The notes below the pieces were generated by a model, which worked only from the letters and a program-made list of their open reading frames with translations, was not told the origin of the DNA and did not search any database. The position numbers and the translations under genes are program-made. From Bremerella volcania (GTDB lineage: Bacteria; Planctomycetota; Planctomycetia; Pirellulales; Pirellulaceae), in NCBI RefSeq assembly GCF_007748115.1, contig NZ_CP036289.1:3782001-3846000 (forward strand): a stretch of DNA of 64,000 nt, given 5' to 3'. Positions 9,213-17,615 of this stretch are shown here, piece by piece. Each line of letters begins with the position of its first letter. Position 1 is the first letter of the stretch.

Positions 9213-9240
9213 GAATTCCCTCAGGGCTTTGAGGGAATTC
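9213..9240 (-). terminator. Perfect hairpin with T-run between cpaC and cpaE
   Basis: GAATTCCCTCA (9213-9223) pairs perfectly over 11 bases with TGAGGGAATTC (9230-9240), with a 6-base loop. On the minus strand the second arm is followed by TTTTCG. It lies 24 bases after the secretin stop and before cpaE, so it can act as a partial terminator that lowers expression of the downstream Tad genes. Confidence 0.65.
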
Positions 9241-9264
9241 TAGTACGCAAAATATGCGTTCGTG

Positions 9265-10905
9265 CTAAAAATCGAGCGTATCATAGCCCGATGGACCAAT
9301 CATCGAGGGCATGGGCCCCGTCGGTTGAACCGGTGTTGACGATTGACCGGAAGAAGGTTGCACGCCTGGGTTTGGCTGAATCGATACCGGAGTCGTTCGT
9401 CGTCCCGAAGGAGTATGAACACCTCGCATCTGCGTGTTCGTTTCGAACTTCGGTGCCGGGGCCGAGGTTGGCGATGGAACTTCCATCAGCGGGGTGCCTG
9501 GCTCGATCAGTTCTCCTTCGATCACGGAAGGACCCGATGGACCGATCATGCCGGTTTCGTACGATCCTGGACCGCAGTTAGGCACTTCCATGTAACCTCG
9601 CCAGTACAGCTCGGTATCGTTGAGCGGACCGCTTGAAGTTCCTGGCATGGCACATGGCTCTTCGCCTGGATTGAGTGGACCAACCAACTCTGGAGTCACG
9701 ATGATCAGGAGCTCAACTTCGTTGCGTCGATCCTGCACGCGGCGGAAAGCGGCACCGGCCCAGGGAATGTCGGCCAGGTAAGGAATACCGCGGTTTTCGG
9801 TTTCGATCTTTTCCTGAATCAAACCAGCCAGGGCAAACGTTTGACCGGCCTTCATTTCGACGGCCGTGTCGACCCAACGGGTGCGGAAACCAGGCGTACC
9901 ATCGACCGCCAGGCTGGAGTCGACTTCGCTGACCAATGGGCGGACTTCCAGACGGATGTTGCCATTGCCCAGGACGATCGGAACCACGTCGACGCGGGTA
10001 CCAAATTCCTTGAACTCGATCGAAGTCGTACCCAGACCGGAAGCAACCTGAATCGGCACTTCACCACCGGAAAGGAAGCTGGCCGGACGGCCGCTCATCG
10101 CGTTGATGGTTGGCTCGGAAAGCAACTTGGCCAGGTTGTTCTGACGCAGTGCTTCGACGAATCCAAAGAACGAGCTGTTATTGCCAATCACGCCGAAGGT
10201 AACCGTGTCGGCACCAGTCGAGGCGATCGTGCCGCCCCCTTGAGCGACGCTGGAGATAATGCCGCTGACGCTTTGTACGATGTAATCGTTCCCGCTGATC
10301 GCAGCCCAGTCAAAGCCCATCGTACGGAGTTTGGTTCGCGAAACTTCGTAGACCTTCACCTTCAGCATGACCTGCTGAACGCCACCCACGGTGATGTTAT
10401 TGATCACTTTGGGGTAATAGTCTTCCGCCATCTGCACGATGCGGTTGATCGCGTCAGGTCGATCAACAAAGCCTGAGAGCACCACGCTGCTGGCCAGCGG
10501 ACGAACCTTGATGGATGCGTTTGGAAATTCGCTTTCCAGAAGCATCTGCAGTTCGCGGCCGTCACCGATGACGATGACGTCAACCGTGAAGATCGTGCCG
10601 TCTTCCGCCCACAGGTTCACTTGGGTGACGCCTGGCTTCAGGGCCGAGACCTGTATCTTGTTCGGCGACAGCGGCGTCAACCGAATGAGATCCGGGTTGT
10701 TGACCTGAGCCTTGGGGATCTTCTCATCCAAGGTAAAGATGCGGCTGGAGTTAACAATCATCTCCAACCGCTGATTTGGATTGGCGACCTGAAAGTTGAC
10801 GCCGGGGGCCTCGTTCTGAGCTTGAACGCTTCCGCTTAGTGCGGACAGCATGATCAAAGCTGCGGTCGTGACAAGCTGTCGCGCGAAGCGGTACTTGGTA
10901 ATCAT
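9265..10905 (-). CDS. cpaC: Tad pilus outer-membrane secretin CpaC/RcpA
   Basis: A 546-residue exported protein. It has a signal peptide (hydrophobic TAALIMLSALSGSVQA, cleavage near AQN), an N-terminal pilus-formation domain (about 45-110), a BON-like segment (about 115-185), and a C-terminal secretin domain (about 190-420) with the VPIQVASGLGTTSIEFKEFG and FALAGLIQEK blocks and a final ELLIIVTPELV strand. Residues beyond about 425 are a Pro/Ser/Thr-rich tail, longer than usual and probably disordered. Secretin multimers form the outer-membrane pore for the pilus. It follows cpaB by 59 bases on the same strand. Confidence 0.93.
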   Translation of the reverse strand: MITKYRFARQLVTTAALIMLSALSGSVQAQNEAPGVNFQVANPNQRLEMIVNSSRIFTLDEKIPKAQVNNPDLIRLTPLSPNKIQVSALKPGVTQVNLWAEDGTIFTVDVIVIGDGRELQMLLESEFPNASIKVRPLASSVVLSGFVDRPDAINRIVQMAEDYYPKVINNITVGGVQQVMLKVKVYEVSRTKLRTMGFDWAAISGNDYIVQSVSGIISSVAQGGGTIASTGADTVTFGVIGNNSSFFGFVEALRQNNLAKLLSEPTINAMSGRPASFLSGGEVPIQVASGLGTTSIEFKEFGTRVDVVPIVLGNGNIRLEVRPLVSEVDSSLAVDGTPGFRTRWVDTAVEMKAGQTFALAGLIQEKIETENRGIPYLADIPWAGAAFRRVQDRRNEVELLIIVTPELVGPLNPGEEPCAMPGTSSGPLNDTELYWRGYMEVPNCGPGSYETGMIGPSGPSVIEGELIEPGTPLMEVPSPTSAPAPKFETNTQMRGVHTPSGRRTTPVSIQPNPGVQPSSGQSSTPVQPTGPMPSMIGPSGYDTLDF

Positions 10906-10964
10906 CCGTGATCTTCCTTGCGCCGAAATTACGATTTCCCAATCCGTGGAAAAATCTGGACGTG

Positions 10965-12149
10965 TTAGGCGTCGTCCGGTCCAAAGTCTGTATCCGACCC
11001 CGCTGGCATGGAGTCACTATCGTTATCGCTGGGCTTCATATCCACGCCGTCCGCGGAACCATGGTCCACTGGCTGCGATGGCTTTCCGACCGTGCCAGGC
11101 GGCAAAGTCGGCATTGGTGCTGGCATCGACGTTCGCATCGTGCTCGATCGGCTTGAAGACGAGCCGGGGCTCACCTCCATTGGAAGTTCTTCGTTTTCGC
11201 CGAATTCAAAGCGTCGCACTCCATCCGGGCTGAGCAAATCCATCGTCCATTCCGGTTCCTGCGGGGCGGGCATGGCGCCAACCGTAGGCGATGTGAGAGC
11301 GGCTTGCGAGTTCTTCAGGAAATCGAGGAATCCACCGCCTGATGGCTTTTTGTCTTGAGCGACAGCTGGTTGCTTGGGCTGCTGATCGTCCATGTCGGGA
11401 TCGGCATTCTCAGTGATACCCAGCAACTCCGCGATGGTGGCATCGTCCGTCGTGCCCGACTCGTCGTCACCCGTTTCATCTGGTGGACGCAGCGACAAGC
11501 TCAAGCTTCCCAATCGCGAGGCAAGCACGAGGATTTCGACTTGCTTCGGGGTCACCAGCAGCGAGACCGTCTTGGCGGCAATCGAGTTGCCCTGCGAATC
11601 GGTTTCGCGATGAATTTGTTCGTTCACAGCAAAGACGCGGCAGTTCGTCAGAATCGTGCGAGTCATTTGCTTCTTTTGGCTTGGCTTGTTCTGGTTCATC
11701 ACTTGCAGATAAACCAACACGTCAACGCGGTCGCCGGGCAGAATCAAACCGGAAGCCGAGCTTTCAGCGGTCACGCGAACCGAGTGAACGCGATACCCTT
11801 TCGGGATCAGCTTGGAGGCACCCTGGTCTTCGTCCGAGCCAAAGAGCTTGCCTTCCAAAATGACTTCGCCGGCGAACAGACGCGAACGAGGACGACGGTC
11901 TTCGACGTTCTCCAACTCGCGAATCGCACCTTCAGGAATTTTATCTGCTGGCCATGGCTCCAGCTTGATCATCTCGGGCTTGATCTGCTCGTTGATGTCG
12001 ATGTCCTCGAGCGCGACGAAGATGTTCTCCATTTCGACTTGAGGTACCGGCTGAGCCGATTGCTGCTCGAGCACCTGGCTGATGCCGATCGAGGCAACGA
12101 GCCCGCACCCGAGTGCGATGATGATCAAAATCAGTGATTTAGGACGCAT
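10965..12149 (-). CDS. cpaB: Tad pilus assembly protein CpaB/RcpC
   Basis: A 394-residue protein with one N-terminal transmembrane helix (LILIIIALGCGLVASIGIS), a SAF domain at about 40-105 (NIFVALEDIDINEQIKP, RLFAGEVILEGKL) and the RcpC/CpaB domain to about 215 (LILPGDRVDVLVYLQ, VFAVNEQIHRE, VSLLVTPKQVEILVLASRLG). CpaB proteins sit in the periplasm and gate or stabilise the CpaC secretin. The C-terminal 170 residues are Asp/Pro/Ser-rich low-complexity sequence, a planctomycete-style extension with no recognised domain. An AAGGA site lies close upstream of the ATG. Confidence 0.9.
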   Translation of the reverse strand: MRPKSLILIIIALGCGLVASIGISQVLEQQSAQPVPQVEMENIFVALEDIDINEQIKPEMIKLEPWPADKIPEGAIRELENVEDRRPRSRLFAGEVILEGKLFGSDEDQGASKLIPKGYRVHSVRVTAESSASGLILPGDRVDVLVYLQVMNQNKPSQKKQMTRTILTNCRVFAVNEQIHRETDSQGNSIAAKTVSLLVTPKQVEILVLASRLGSLSLSLRPPDETGDDESGTTDDATIAELLGITENADPDMDDQQPKQPAVAQDKKPSGGGFLDFLKNSQAALTSPTVGAMPAPQEPEWTMDLLSPDGVRRFEFGENEELPMEVSPGSSSSRSSTMRTSMPAPMPTLPPGTVGKPSQPVDHGSADGVDMKPSDNDSDSMPAGSDTDFGPDDA

Positions 12150-12336
12150 GTGCTTTTCCTTAGTTCAGCTAGCCTCCCTGCCGGTTTCTGCTAGCTCCTC
12201 AGGCCCCTGTCATCGCGATTGCGATGTATGGGGTTTCATCGGGACGCCGAGGTCAGAAGCTCACAAGTAACGTTCTGAGTCGGACGATCAATGCGTTTGG
12301 CAATTCCCGAACAATCGGAATAAATTGCATCAACGA

Positions 12337-12855
12337 TCATTGAACGGTTTCTCTCCGCATCGAGGTCTTCGCTTCCAAGGTTGTCGATCCCAGGTACATG
12401 GGAGACGGCAACCAGCTGACCTCGGAAAACGGAATCTGTACGGTTACGGTCACGGCCCCGCCAAACCCAGCGTTCTCTGGCGGGTCAGGAGAAACAGTGA
12501 CGTCGGCAGCGCCACTATCGACGGCTGCCGAATCGAGGAATTCATTGACCGCCGAGACAACCCCGGAGGTAGTCGCTCCGTCCAAAACAGCTCGGCGAGC
12601 CCCTTCGCGTGACGCGTTGGTTATCACTTGCTGCACCATCACCATGCGACCGTACTCGATCATTCCGAAAATCAGCAGGAAAAACAGCGGAGCCACAATG
12701 GCAAACTCCACTACCGCTGCCCCTGATCGTTTCAATCGGAATAATCGGTATCCCTTATCAAGGCCGAAATGTCGAGGACGCAAAGTCCTCTTCATTTCGC
12801 CTACCTTAACAGATTCGGTTGCGCAGTCTGTGCATGCAGCAGGTGTCAGGCTCAT
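12337..12855 (-). CDS. TadE-like pseudopilin
   Basis: A protein of up to 172 residues with the TadE-like signature: a short basic N terminus, then RSGAAVVEFAIVAPLFFLL and IEYGRMVMVQQVITNASREG. TadE-type pseudopilins are cleaved by the prepilin peptidase before the conserved Glu and help start or tip the Flp pilus. The ATG at 12855 overlaps the upstream prepilin peptidase stop as ATGA. A second in-frame ATG at 12795 has AAGG 8 bases upstream and gives a 152-residue protein with a more usual cytoplasmic leader, so the start is undecided. The C-terminal half is a small predicted beta-rich periplasmic domain. Confidence 0.85.
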   Translation of the reverse strand: MSLTPAACTDCATESVKVGEMKRTLRPRHFGLDKGYRLFRLKRSGAAVVEFAIVAPLFFLLIFGMIEYGRMVMVQQVITNASREGARRAVLDGATTSGVVSAVNEFLDSAAVDSGAADVTVSPDPPENAGFGGAVTVTVQIPFSEVSWLPSPMYLGSTTLEAKTSMRRETVQ

Positions 12856-13418
12856 ACAAGCAGTCCCATCCAGAGGAAGTAACCAATGGTTCCGATAGCG
12901 ATCGGAATACCGTAAGGAAGTAGCAGCATAGTAGGCTTTCGCTCTGCTGCGATGCTCGAAAGCTGGTTTGGATCACGAATGGTCATGATCTCGTTCAGGA
13001 TGATTCGAGCGTTGTTCGAGTGCTTCTTCCAGGCCTTGCGAACGGCAACCATACCGACCGCCAGAACCGCACCGACGATCGCCGAGATGCAGAAGGCATA
13101 GAAGGTGTGCGTACCGTGCATCCAAGCTCCGACGCCTGCCAGAAGCTTCACGTCGCCGGCGCCCATGCCACCGATCGAATAGGCCGGAAGCAGCAGAACC
13201 AGACCGACAACGGTGCCCAGCAAACTCCAACCCAGTCCTTCCAACCCAAACGCGCAGAAGCTGTAAACCCAGCCGCTAGCAACAAAGGGGAAGGTGATCC
13301 AATTTGGAACCTTCAATTCAAAACCGTCGATAACAGCGGCCAGAATCAAGGTAAAAGTAACGACCCAAACGGGCCAATTTTCCGCAATTGCTTCCGCCAA
13401 GCTTACAAAAAGATCCAT
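12852..13418 (-). CDS. cpaA: Prepilin peptidase CpaA/TadV
   Basis: A 188-residue polytopic membrane protein of the A24 aspartic peptidase family. The two catalytic aspartates are visible in AAVIDGFELKVPNW (about residue 30) and GGMGAGDVKLLAG (about residue 85, the GxGD motif). There are five to six hydrophobic segments and no N-terminal methyltransferase domain, which is normal for TadV. It removes the leader of the Flp and TadE prepilins at the inner membrane. GAGGAGAAA lies just before the ATG. Its stop overlaps the next ATG, so translation of the pseudopilin gene is probably coupled. Confidence 0.92.
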   Translation of the reverse strand: MDLFVSLAEAIAENWPVWVVTFTLILAAVIDGFELKVPNWITFPFVASGWVYSFCAFGLEGLGWSLLGTVVGLVLLLPAYSIGGMGAGDVKLLAGVGAWMHGTHTFYAFCISAIVGAVLAVGMVAVRKAWKKHSNNARIILNEIMTIRDPNQLSSIAAERKPTMLLLPYGIPIAIGTIGYFLWMGLLV

Positions 13419-13660
13419 GACTTTCTCCTCACCTCGCGCGTCTCATGCGAGGCCGACCACTAAATGCGCAAATTTAAGGGATACCACGACTTGTTTCCGG
13501 CAGCACTGCCAGCAGGCTCCGGCACAAAACAGTAGCTCATCCTGGCAGCCATGAGGCCACTAAGGTCCGTTTTTTCGCCGATTTCTGCCTGTCCGGAATA
13601 GGTTTCCACAGCGCGGTATTCATTGATCCCGCTACAACCGAACTAATCCGAAAAATGAGA

Positions 13661-13701
13661 AAAGCCCCGTTGGTCCCCGTGATAGGGCGCCCCGGGGCTT
13701 T
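13661..13701 (-). terminator. Second intrinsic terminator downstream of flp
   Basis: AAAGCCCCG (13661-13669) pairs with CGGGGCTTT (13693-13701). On the minus strand the second arm ends in TTTTC and is followed by a T-rich stretch. It lies 15 bases beyond the stronger flp terminator, so the two form a tandem stop between flp and the assembly genes. It could also work on the plus strand. Confidence 0.6.
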
Positions 13702-13715
13702 CCAAGTGTTTCATG

Positions 13716-13747
13716 AAAAAACGCGTGAGCCGAATCGGCACACGCGT
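13716..13747 (-). terminator. Intrinsic terminator of flp
   Basis: On the minus strand ACGCGTG (13747-13741) pairs with CACGCGT (13727-13721), with a nested GCCGA/TCGGC stem inside the loop, followed directly by TTTTTT. It begins 17 bases after the flp stop. This is a textbook rho-independent terminator, giving flp its own short message. Confidence 0.88.
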
Positions 13748-13763
13748 CGTTTGGTTAGGCGTC

Positions 13764-13964
13764 TTATACCGCACCACCAGTGGTGTTGGCAGTTTGCATG
13801 TCCGTACCGATCTTGGTGAACGTAGCGTTCGCCTGGGTACCGATCGCTTGAATAGCGGTCAGACATACGATGACGATCAGAGCCAGCATCACGGCATATT
13901 CAACCGCGGTGGGACCGTCTTCAGATACGAGAAAGTTCTGTACCTTCTGGATGAGACCTTGCAT
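13764..13964 (-). CDS. flp: Flp family type IVb pilin
   Basis: A 66-residue protein with the Flp pilin pattern: a short leader, then EDGPTAVEYAVMLALIVIV and a polar C terminus. Cleavage by the TadV peptidase is expected after the Gly of DG-P-T, or near it, placing the conserved Glu of VEY at position 5 or so of the mature pilin. The hydrophobic helix packs the fibre core. GGAG lies 9 bases upstream of the ATG. The gene is isolated from the assembly genes by two tandem terminators and preceded by a cyclic di-GMP class I riboswitch, so the major subunit can be made at its own level and in response to a second messenger. Confidence 0.95.
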   Translation of the reverse strand: MQGLIQKVQNFLVSEDGPTAVEYAVMLALIVIVCLTAIQAIGTQANATFTKIGTDMQTANTTGGAV

Positions 13965-14140
13965 GAGAATTCTCCAACGTTGCCTAATTCGGCAAAATAC
14001 TAAGGATGCTTACTACCGCTGTTCAACCATGACGATTCCATCACGTTGGTCTGCAAAAACTCGGTTGAATGCGGTCCTCTAAAGTAATGCCTCAGTCCCA
14101 TACACAGCCATCAGGAAGTGGACGATGAAGTCCTTGGTCA

Positions 14141-14224
14141 ACCCTTCGGCAGCCCGGCTACCACCATGAAGTGGTCCTTGGCTTTGCGTCCTGGCCTCGC
14201 GACCAGTTTGCCTTTGTCGGGGGA
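14141..14224 (-). promoter_or_regulatory. Cyclic di-GMP class I (GEMM) riboswitch aptamer upstream of flp
   Basis: On the minus strand the RNA reads AAAGGCAAAC, a CUGGUC-GCGA-GGCCAG hairpin with a GNRA tetraloop, GGACGCAAAGCC, a second hairpin (ACCAC/GUGGU), then GUAGCCGGGCUGCCG. These are the conserved blocks of the GEMM motif (Rfam RF01051) in order and spacing, including the tetraloop and the receptor-side arm. The closing helix can form between CCCCCG and CGAAGGG. Aligned to the Vibrio Vc2 aptamer, the ligand-contacting G20, C46 and A47 are all kept, which favours cyclic di-GMP over cyclic AMP-GMP. It ends 176 bases before the flp ATG. I see no clear terminator in between, so the output may act on translation. 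Confidence 0.9.
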
Positions 14225-14365
14225 CATTGGCGGCAGACCATTGCCCGCACACCAGGAAACTCGAGTCCCTAATTAGGTGTTGATGAGTTCCAGATGAGAC
14301 GAGTAATGTCCGACAACGAATCCTGTTGCCATCCAGGTTGTGCAGTGCACTCCCTGAACACCTGA

Positions 14366-14393
14366 AACCTATGTCACGTCTCAAGAGTGTCAA
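14366..14393 (-). promoter_or_regulatory. Candidate promoter for the flp leader
   Basis: On the minus strand a perfect -35 box TTGACA (14393-14388) is followed after 16 bases by TAGGTT (14371-14366), a poor -10. It lies downstream of the transporter terminator and upstream of the riboswitch, where the flp transcript must begin. The remaining sequence from 13965 to 14573 holds no credible gene. Confidence 0.35.
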
Positions 14394-14503
14394 ACTGCGA
14401 GCTTTAGAAAATCTCAGCAAATCACACAGAATTTTCCCAAAGAGCAGGATAACCCATTGAGGAACAAGCACTTACGCACGGTGAAATGTGTCCCGCACCT
14501 ACG

Positions 14504-14540
14504 AAAAACGCCGCTCACGTGTTCATGTGGCGGCGTTTTT
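14504..14540. terminator. Intrinsic terminator after the MFS transporter
   Basis: AAAACGCCGC (14505-14514) pairs with GCGGCGTTTT (14530-14539). The stem has A-runs and T-runs on both sides, so it can work in both directions. It lies 34 bases beyond the transporter stop on the minus strand and separates that gene from the flp leader. Confidence 0.8.
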
Positions 14541-14573
14541 AAAGCGATTTGATGCCAAGATTCGCGCTTAATG

Positions 14574-15935
14574 TCACGGTTCGGTCGCCGGAGCCTCATC
14601 GGCGGCGTCGCCAGACGCTTCATCCGAGGCGTCAACCTTCTCATTGAAGAGAAGTCCAAACAAAATCATGATGACAGCGGCAGCAATACATGGAATTAGC
14701 CAGATCATTTGCCAGTTCATCAAAGCACTCGCCTGTGCTGCTAGTTGGTCAGCTTGTTCAAACAGGGGTTTCGCAGCTTCAGCATCGGTCATGGCAAAAG
14801 CTTCTTTGGCAAGTTTTGCCGACTCGGCACCTAGTTCCTTAGCTTCCTGCGGTGTGTAGTAACCAACCAGCCGGTTCATTAATTGCGCGCCGATTCCTAA
14901 GCCAAGCCCCTGAGTAACCAGAACCAGGAATCCCTGAGCCTGACCACGCATCTCTTTCGTGCACTTCTTGTCGGTATAGATGAAACCCGTAACGAAGAAA
15001 AAGTCGTAGCAAATCCCATGTAGCAAGATGCCCAGAAACACCAACGCATAAATGTTTCCGTCGTCAGCGGCAGCGAAGAGACCATACCGAACAACCCAAG
15101 CCGCCATGCCGACGAATAACATCCACTTGACACCGAGTCGAGAGAAAAACAGGGGCATCAATAACATGAAGATGATTTCGGACCCTTGCCCGAACGACAT
15201 GACGGATGCTGGGCTCGAGAATCCAACCTTACCCGCATAAACCGGGGCAAACGCATAGTATGCAGCGAGCGGGATACAGATCAAAAATGAACTGAGAATG
15301 AATACGAGAAAGGAACGCTCTTTCAGCAGTGAAAGGGTGTCGAGACCAGCAATCTCGCGAATCGTAACTTTCTGTCCGGCGGATGGTGGCGGCGTATGCG
15401 GTAAAGCAAAGCTGAATAAACCCAGGACGACTCCAGCAACACCGGTAATGTAAAACTGAACTTCCGAGTAGTCGGCACCAAATACAGTACCCACGGTTAT
15501 ATTGGCAACGATCCAGCCAATCGTCCCGAAGACACGGACGACGGGGAACTCCTTCTCCTGGTCTTCAATATTGTGGAACGCAAGCGTGTTCGTTAGCCCA
15601 AGGGTCGGCATGTAACAAAGCGTGTGCACCAACAAAGTCAGAATGAATGCGGTCGGACCATAGCTTGCCGCAGTCGGAACGAGGAACATCGCAACGGCAC
15701 CTAAGAGATGCAGTACTGCGAGGACTTTCTCACTTGCAAAATAGCGGTCAGCGATGAACCCTAGGAAGAATGGAGAAAGGATCGCTGCGATCGGGGCAAC
15801 GGTATAAGCCCAACCAACTTGGTCGAACATACCATGGGCCTTCATATAGTTACCAACCGTAACGTACCATGCTCCCCAAACGAAGAATTGGAGGAACATC
15901 ATCACCGAGAGTCCGATGACCTTGGAATTCAGCAT
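14574..15935 (-). CDS. MFS transporter, nucleoside:proton symporter type
   Basis: A 453-residue inner-membrane protein with about 12 hydrophobic segments. The N-terminal MMFLQFFVWGAWYVTVGNYM and the GFIADRYF loop match the nucleoside:H+ symporter (NupG/XapB) branch of the major facilitator superfamily. Planctomycetes carry many such genes near sulfatases and catabolic clusters, so the real substrate may be a nucleoside or another small sugar-like compound. The Ala/Glu-rich insert at about residues 370-405 and the acidic C-terminal tail are not part of the core fold. The ATG at 15935 has AAGGA upstream; a TTG one codon earlier is also open. A strong terminator follows. Confidence 0.85.
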   Translation of the reverse strand: MLNSKVIGLSVMMFLQFFVWGAWYVTVGNYMKAHGMFDQVGWAYTVAPIAAILSPFFLGFIADRYFASEKVLAVLHLLGAVAMFLVPTAASYGPTAFILTLLVHTLCYMPTLGLTNTLAFHNIEDQEKEFPVVRVFGTIGWIVANITVGTVFGADYSEVQFYITGVAGVVLGLFSFALPHTPPPSAGQKVTIREIAGLDTLSLLKERSFLVFILSSFLICIPLAAYYAFAPVYAGKVGFSSPASVMSFGQGSEIIFMLLMPLFFSRLGVKWMLFVGMAAWVVRYGLFAAADDGNIYALVFLGILLHGICYDFFFVTGFIYTDKKCTKEMRGQAQGFLVLVTQGLGLGIGAQLMNRLVGYYTPQEAKELGAESAKLAKEAFAMTDAEAAKPLFEQADQLAAQASALMNWQMIWLIPCIAAAVIMILFGLLFNEKVDASDEASGDAADEAPATEP

Positions 15936-16045
15936 CAACCAGGTTCCTTGTAGCGTGATCTCACGTGGAATAGCTAAGTAACAGGCGGGATGTTGGGGCT
16001 CGATTGTAGCTCAGCTAGCAGCCTTCACAAACCAGGGGGAATGTT

Positions 16046-17494
16046 CTATTTCGCGCCGCCGCGATAGTTTGGGTTCGGTTGTGGCATTTTGGCGTTCATC
16101 TTCTTCTGCCAAGCCTTTAACTTCTCGCGAAGCTCGGTCGTCTTTTCCGGCATCGACTTGCTCAAGTCGTTCTGTTCGCCGGGGTCGTTGGCCAGGTTGT
16201 AGAGTTCGACCTCGTCATATTCGTAAAACTCGATCAACTTCCAATCACCATCACGAATCGAAGCCCCCGGCGTCCAGGTCGAACCATGGTAGTGGGGGTA
16301 GTGCCAATAAAGTGTACGGGCTTCCGGCGATTTCTCTCCTTTTAAAAGGTTAAGAATCGACAGCCCGTCGGCATGTAGCTTGGGCTGCAGCGGCATGCCG
16401 GCCAGTTCCAACATCGTTGGAAAGAAGTCGGTACTCACGACCGGTGCCTCCGAGACGGTTCCAGCCGTGGTCACACTGGGGGCTCGTACGATCATCGGGC
16501 TACGCACGCCTCCTTCGTACAACCAACCCTTGCCACTTCGCAGCGGTAAGTTACTCGTGGGACCAGGACCACGCAGCGTGCACAGACCACCGTTATCGGA
16601 GAAGAAACAGACGACCGTGTTGTCGTCCAGCTTCAACTGTTCGAGCTTATTGAGAATGTCCCCCACGCTCTGATCCACCGCGGCAACCATCGAGGCGTAG
16701 TCCGCATTATCCTGTCGGGCCCGCGACTGTCCGTTGTGCTCGACGATCGTAGGGGTCTTCCCCTCGAAGGTCTCCTTGGCCTTCTCTTGGAAGTGCTCCA
16801 CCCGCTTTTTGTAGGGGGTGATGGGGGTGTGGACGTTGTAATAACAGAGGTAAAGCAAGAAGGGCTTTTCGGCGTCGCGCGTCTCCAGGAAATGAATCGA
16901 CTCCTCGGTCAAACGCTCGGTCAGGTATTCCCCATCCTTCTTCGCTTGAAGCGTGGGATTTTTCCAAGGGGCATAATAGCCGCCAGGAGGGGAACCCTTA
17001 TGATTGCCGCCGATGTTCGTATCGAACCCCTGATCAGTGGGCCAATGTCCTTCGTCGCCCAAGTGCCATTTGCCGGCGAAGAAGGTCTGATACCCCTTCC
17101 CTTTCAGCACTTCGGCGATCGTTACTTCTTCGAGAGCCAGGTCGTCGCGGTCATGGACCTGAAGAAACTTACCCGTGTTTCCATTGCCAGGGATCCAGTC
17201 GGTCACATCGACACGAACCGGGTGGCGGCCGGTCAGAATCGAGGCCCGCGTCGGCGAGCACACCGGGCATGCCGTGTATGCCTGGTTGAATTTCATCCCA
17301 CTTGAGGCCAACGCATCGATATTGGGGGTCTCGTGGAAAGTGCTACCATAGCAAGACAGGTCTGCCCAGCCCAGGTCATCTACCAGAAAGAAGACAAAGT
17401 TCGGTCGCTTGGCATTGGCCGCCTGGGCAGTCGTAACCAGGCAACTTGAAACCAATAAGAAAAGCAGCAGGCAAGGGAAGATTCGAGTCGTCAT
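16046..17494 (-). CDS. Secreted formylglycine sulfatase
   Basis: A 482-residue arylsulfatase-family enzyme. A signal peptide ends near residue 26 (AQAANA). Metal-binding DD is at about 39-40 ([12 protein letters not shown]). The catalytic cysteine is C79 in [12 protein letters not shown], the site converted to formylglycine. Later blocks GKWHLG and FFSDNGG carry other active-site residues. Such enzymes remove sulfate esters from polysaccharides or other sulfated compounds in the periplasm or outside. The cysteine form needs a formylglycine-generating enzyme or anSME partner, which is not in this window. It follows the transporter region on the same strand but with a separate upstream spacer. 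Confidence 0.93.
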   Translation of the reverse strand: MTTRIFPCLLLFLLVSSCLVTTAQAANAKRPNFVFFLVDDLGWADLSCYGSTFHETPNIDALASSGMKFNQAYTACPVCSPTRASILTGRHPVRVDVTDWIPGNGNTGKFLQVHDRDDLALEEVTIAEVLKGKGYQTFFAGKWHLGDEGHWPTDQGFDTNIGGNHKGSPPGGYYAPWKNPTLQAKKDGEYLTERLTEESIHFLETRDAEKPFLLYLCYYNVHTPITPYKKRVEHFQEKAKETFEGKTPTIVEHNGQSRARQDNADYASMVAAVDQSVGDILNKLEQLKLDDNTVVCFFSDNGGLCTLRGPGPTSNLPLRSGKGWLYEGGVRSPMIVRAPSVTTAGTVSEAPVVSTDFFPTMLELAGMPLQPKLHADGLSILNLLKGEKSPEARTLYWHYPHYHGSTWTPGASIRDGDWKLIEFYEYDEVELYNLANDPGEQNDLSKSMPEKTTELREKLKAWQKKMNAKMPQPNPNYRGGAK

Positions 17495-17615
17495 GCCGTC
17501 TCATCTCCAGGTGGGGGATTCGCGATGCCAACGGGCCCAAACGTTTCAATCCGCGCAGGCCGATGTATGAGCATAATCGGAATCGAGACGAGATTCACCC
17601 AGAGCCGAGCCGGTT

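Noticed and set aside
14079-14471. Open frame of 130 codons upstream of flp on the minus strand
   Set aside because: It runs straight through the conserved riboswitch aptamer, its translation has no domain or natural composition, and there is no ribosome binding site. The DNA is an RNA leader, not a gene.
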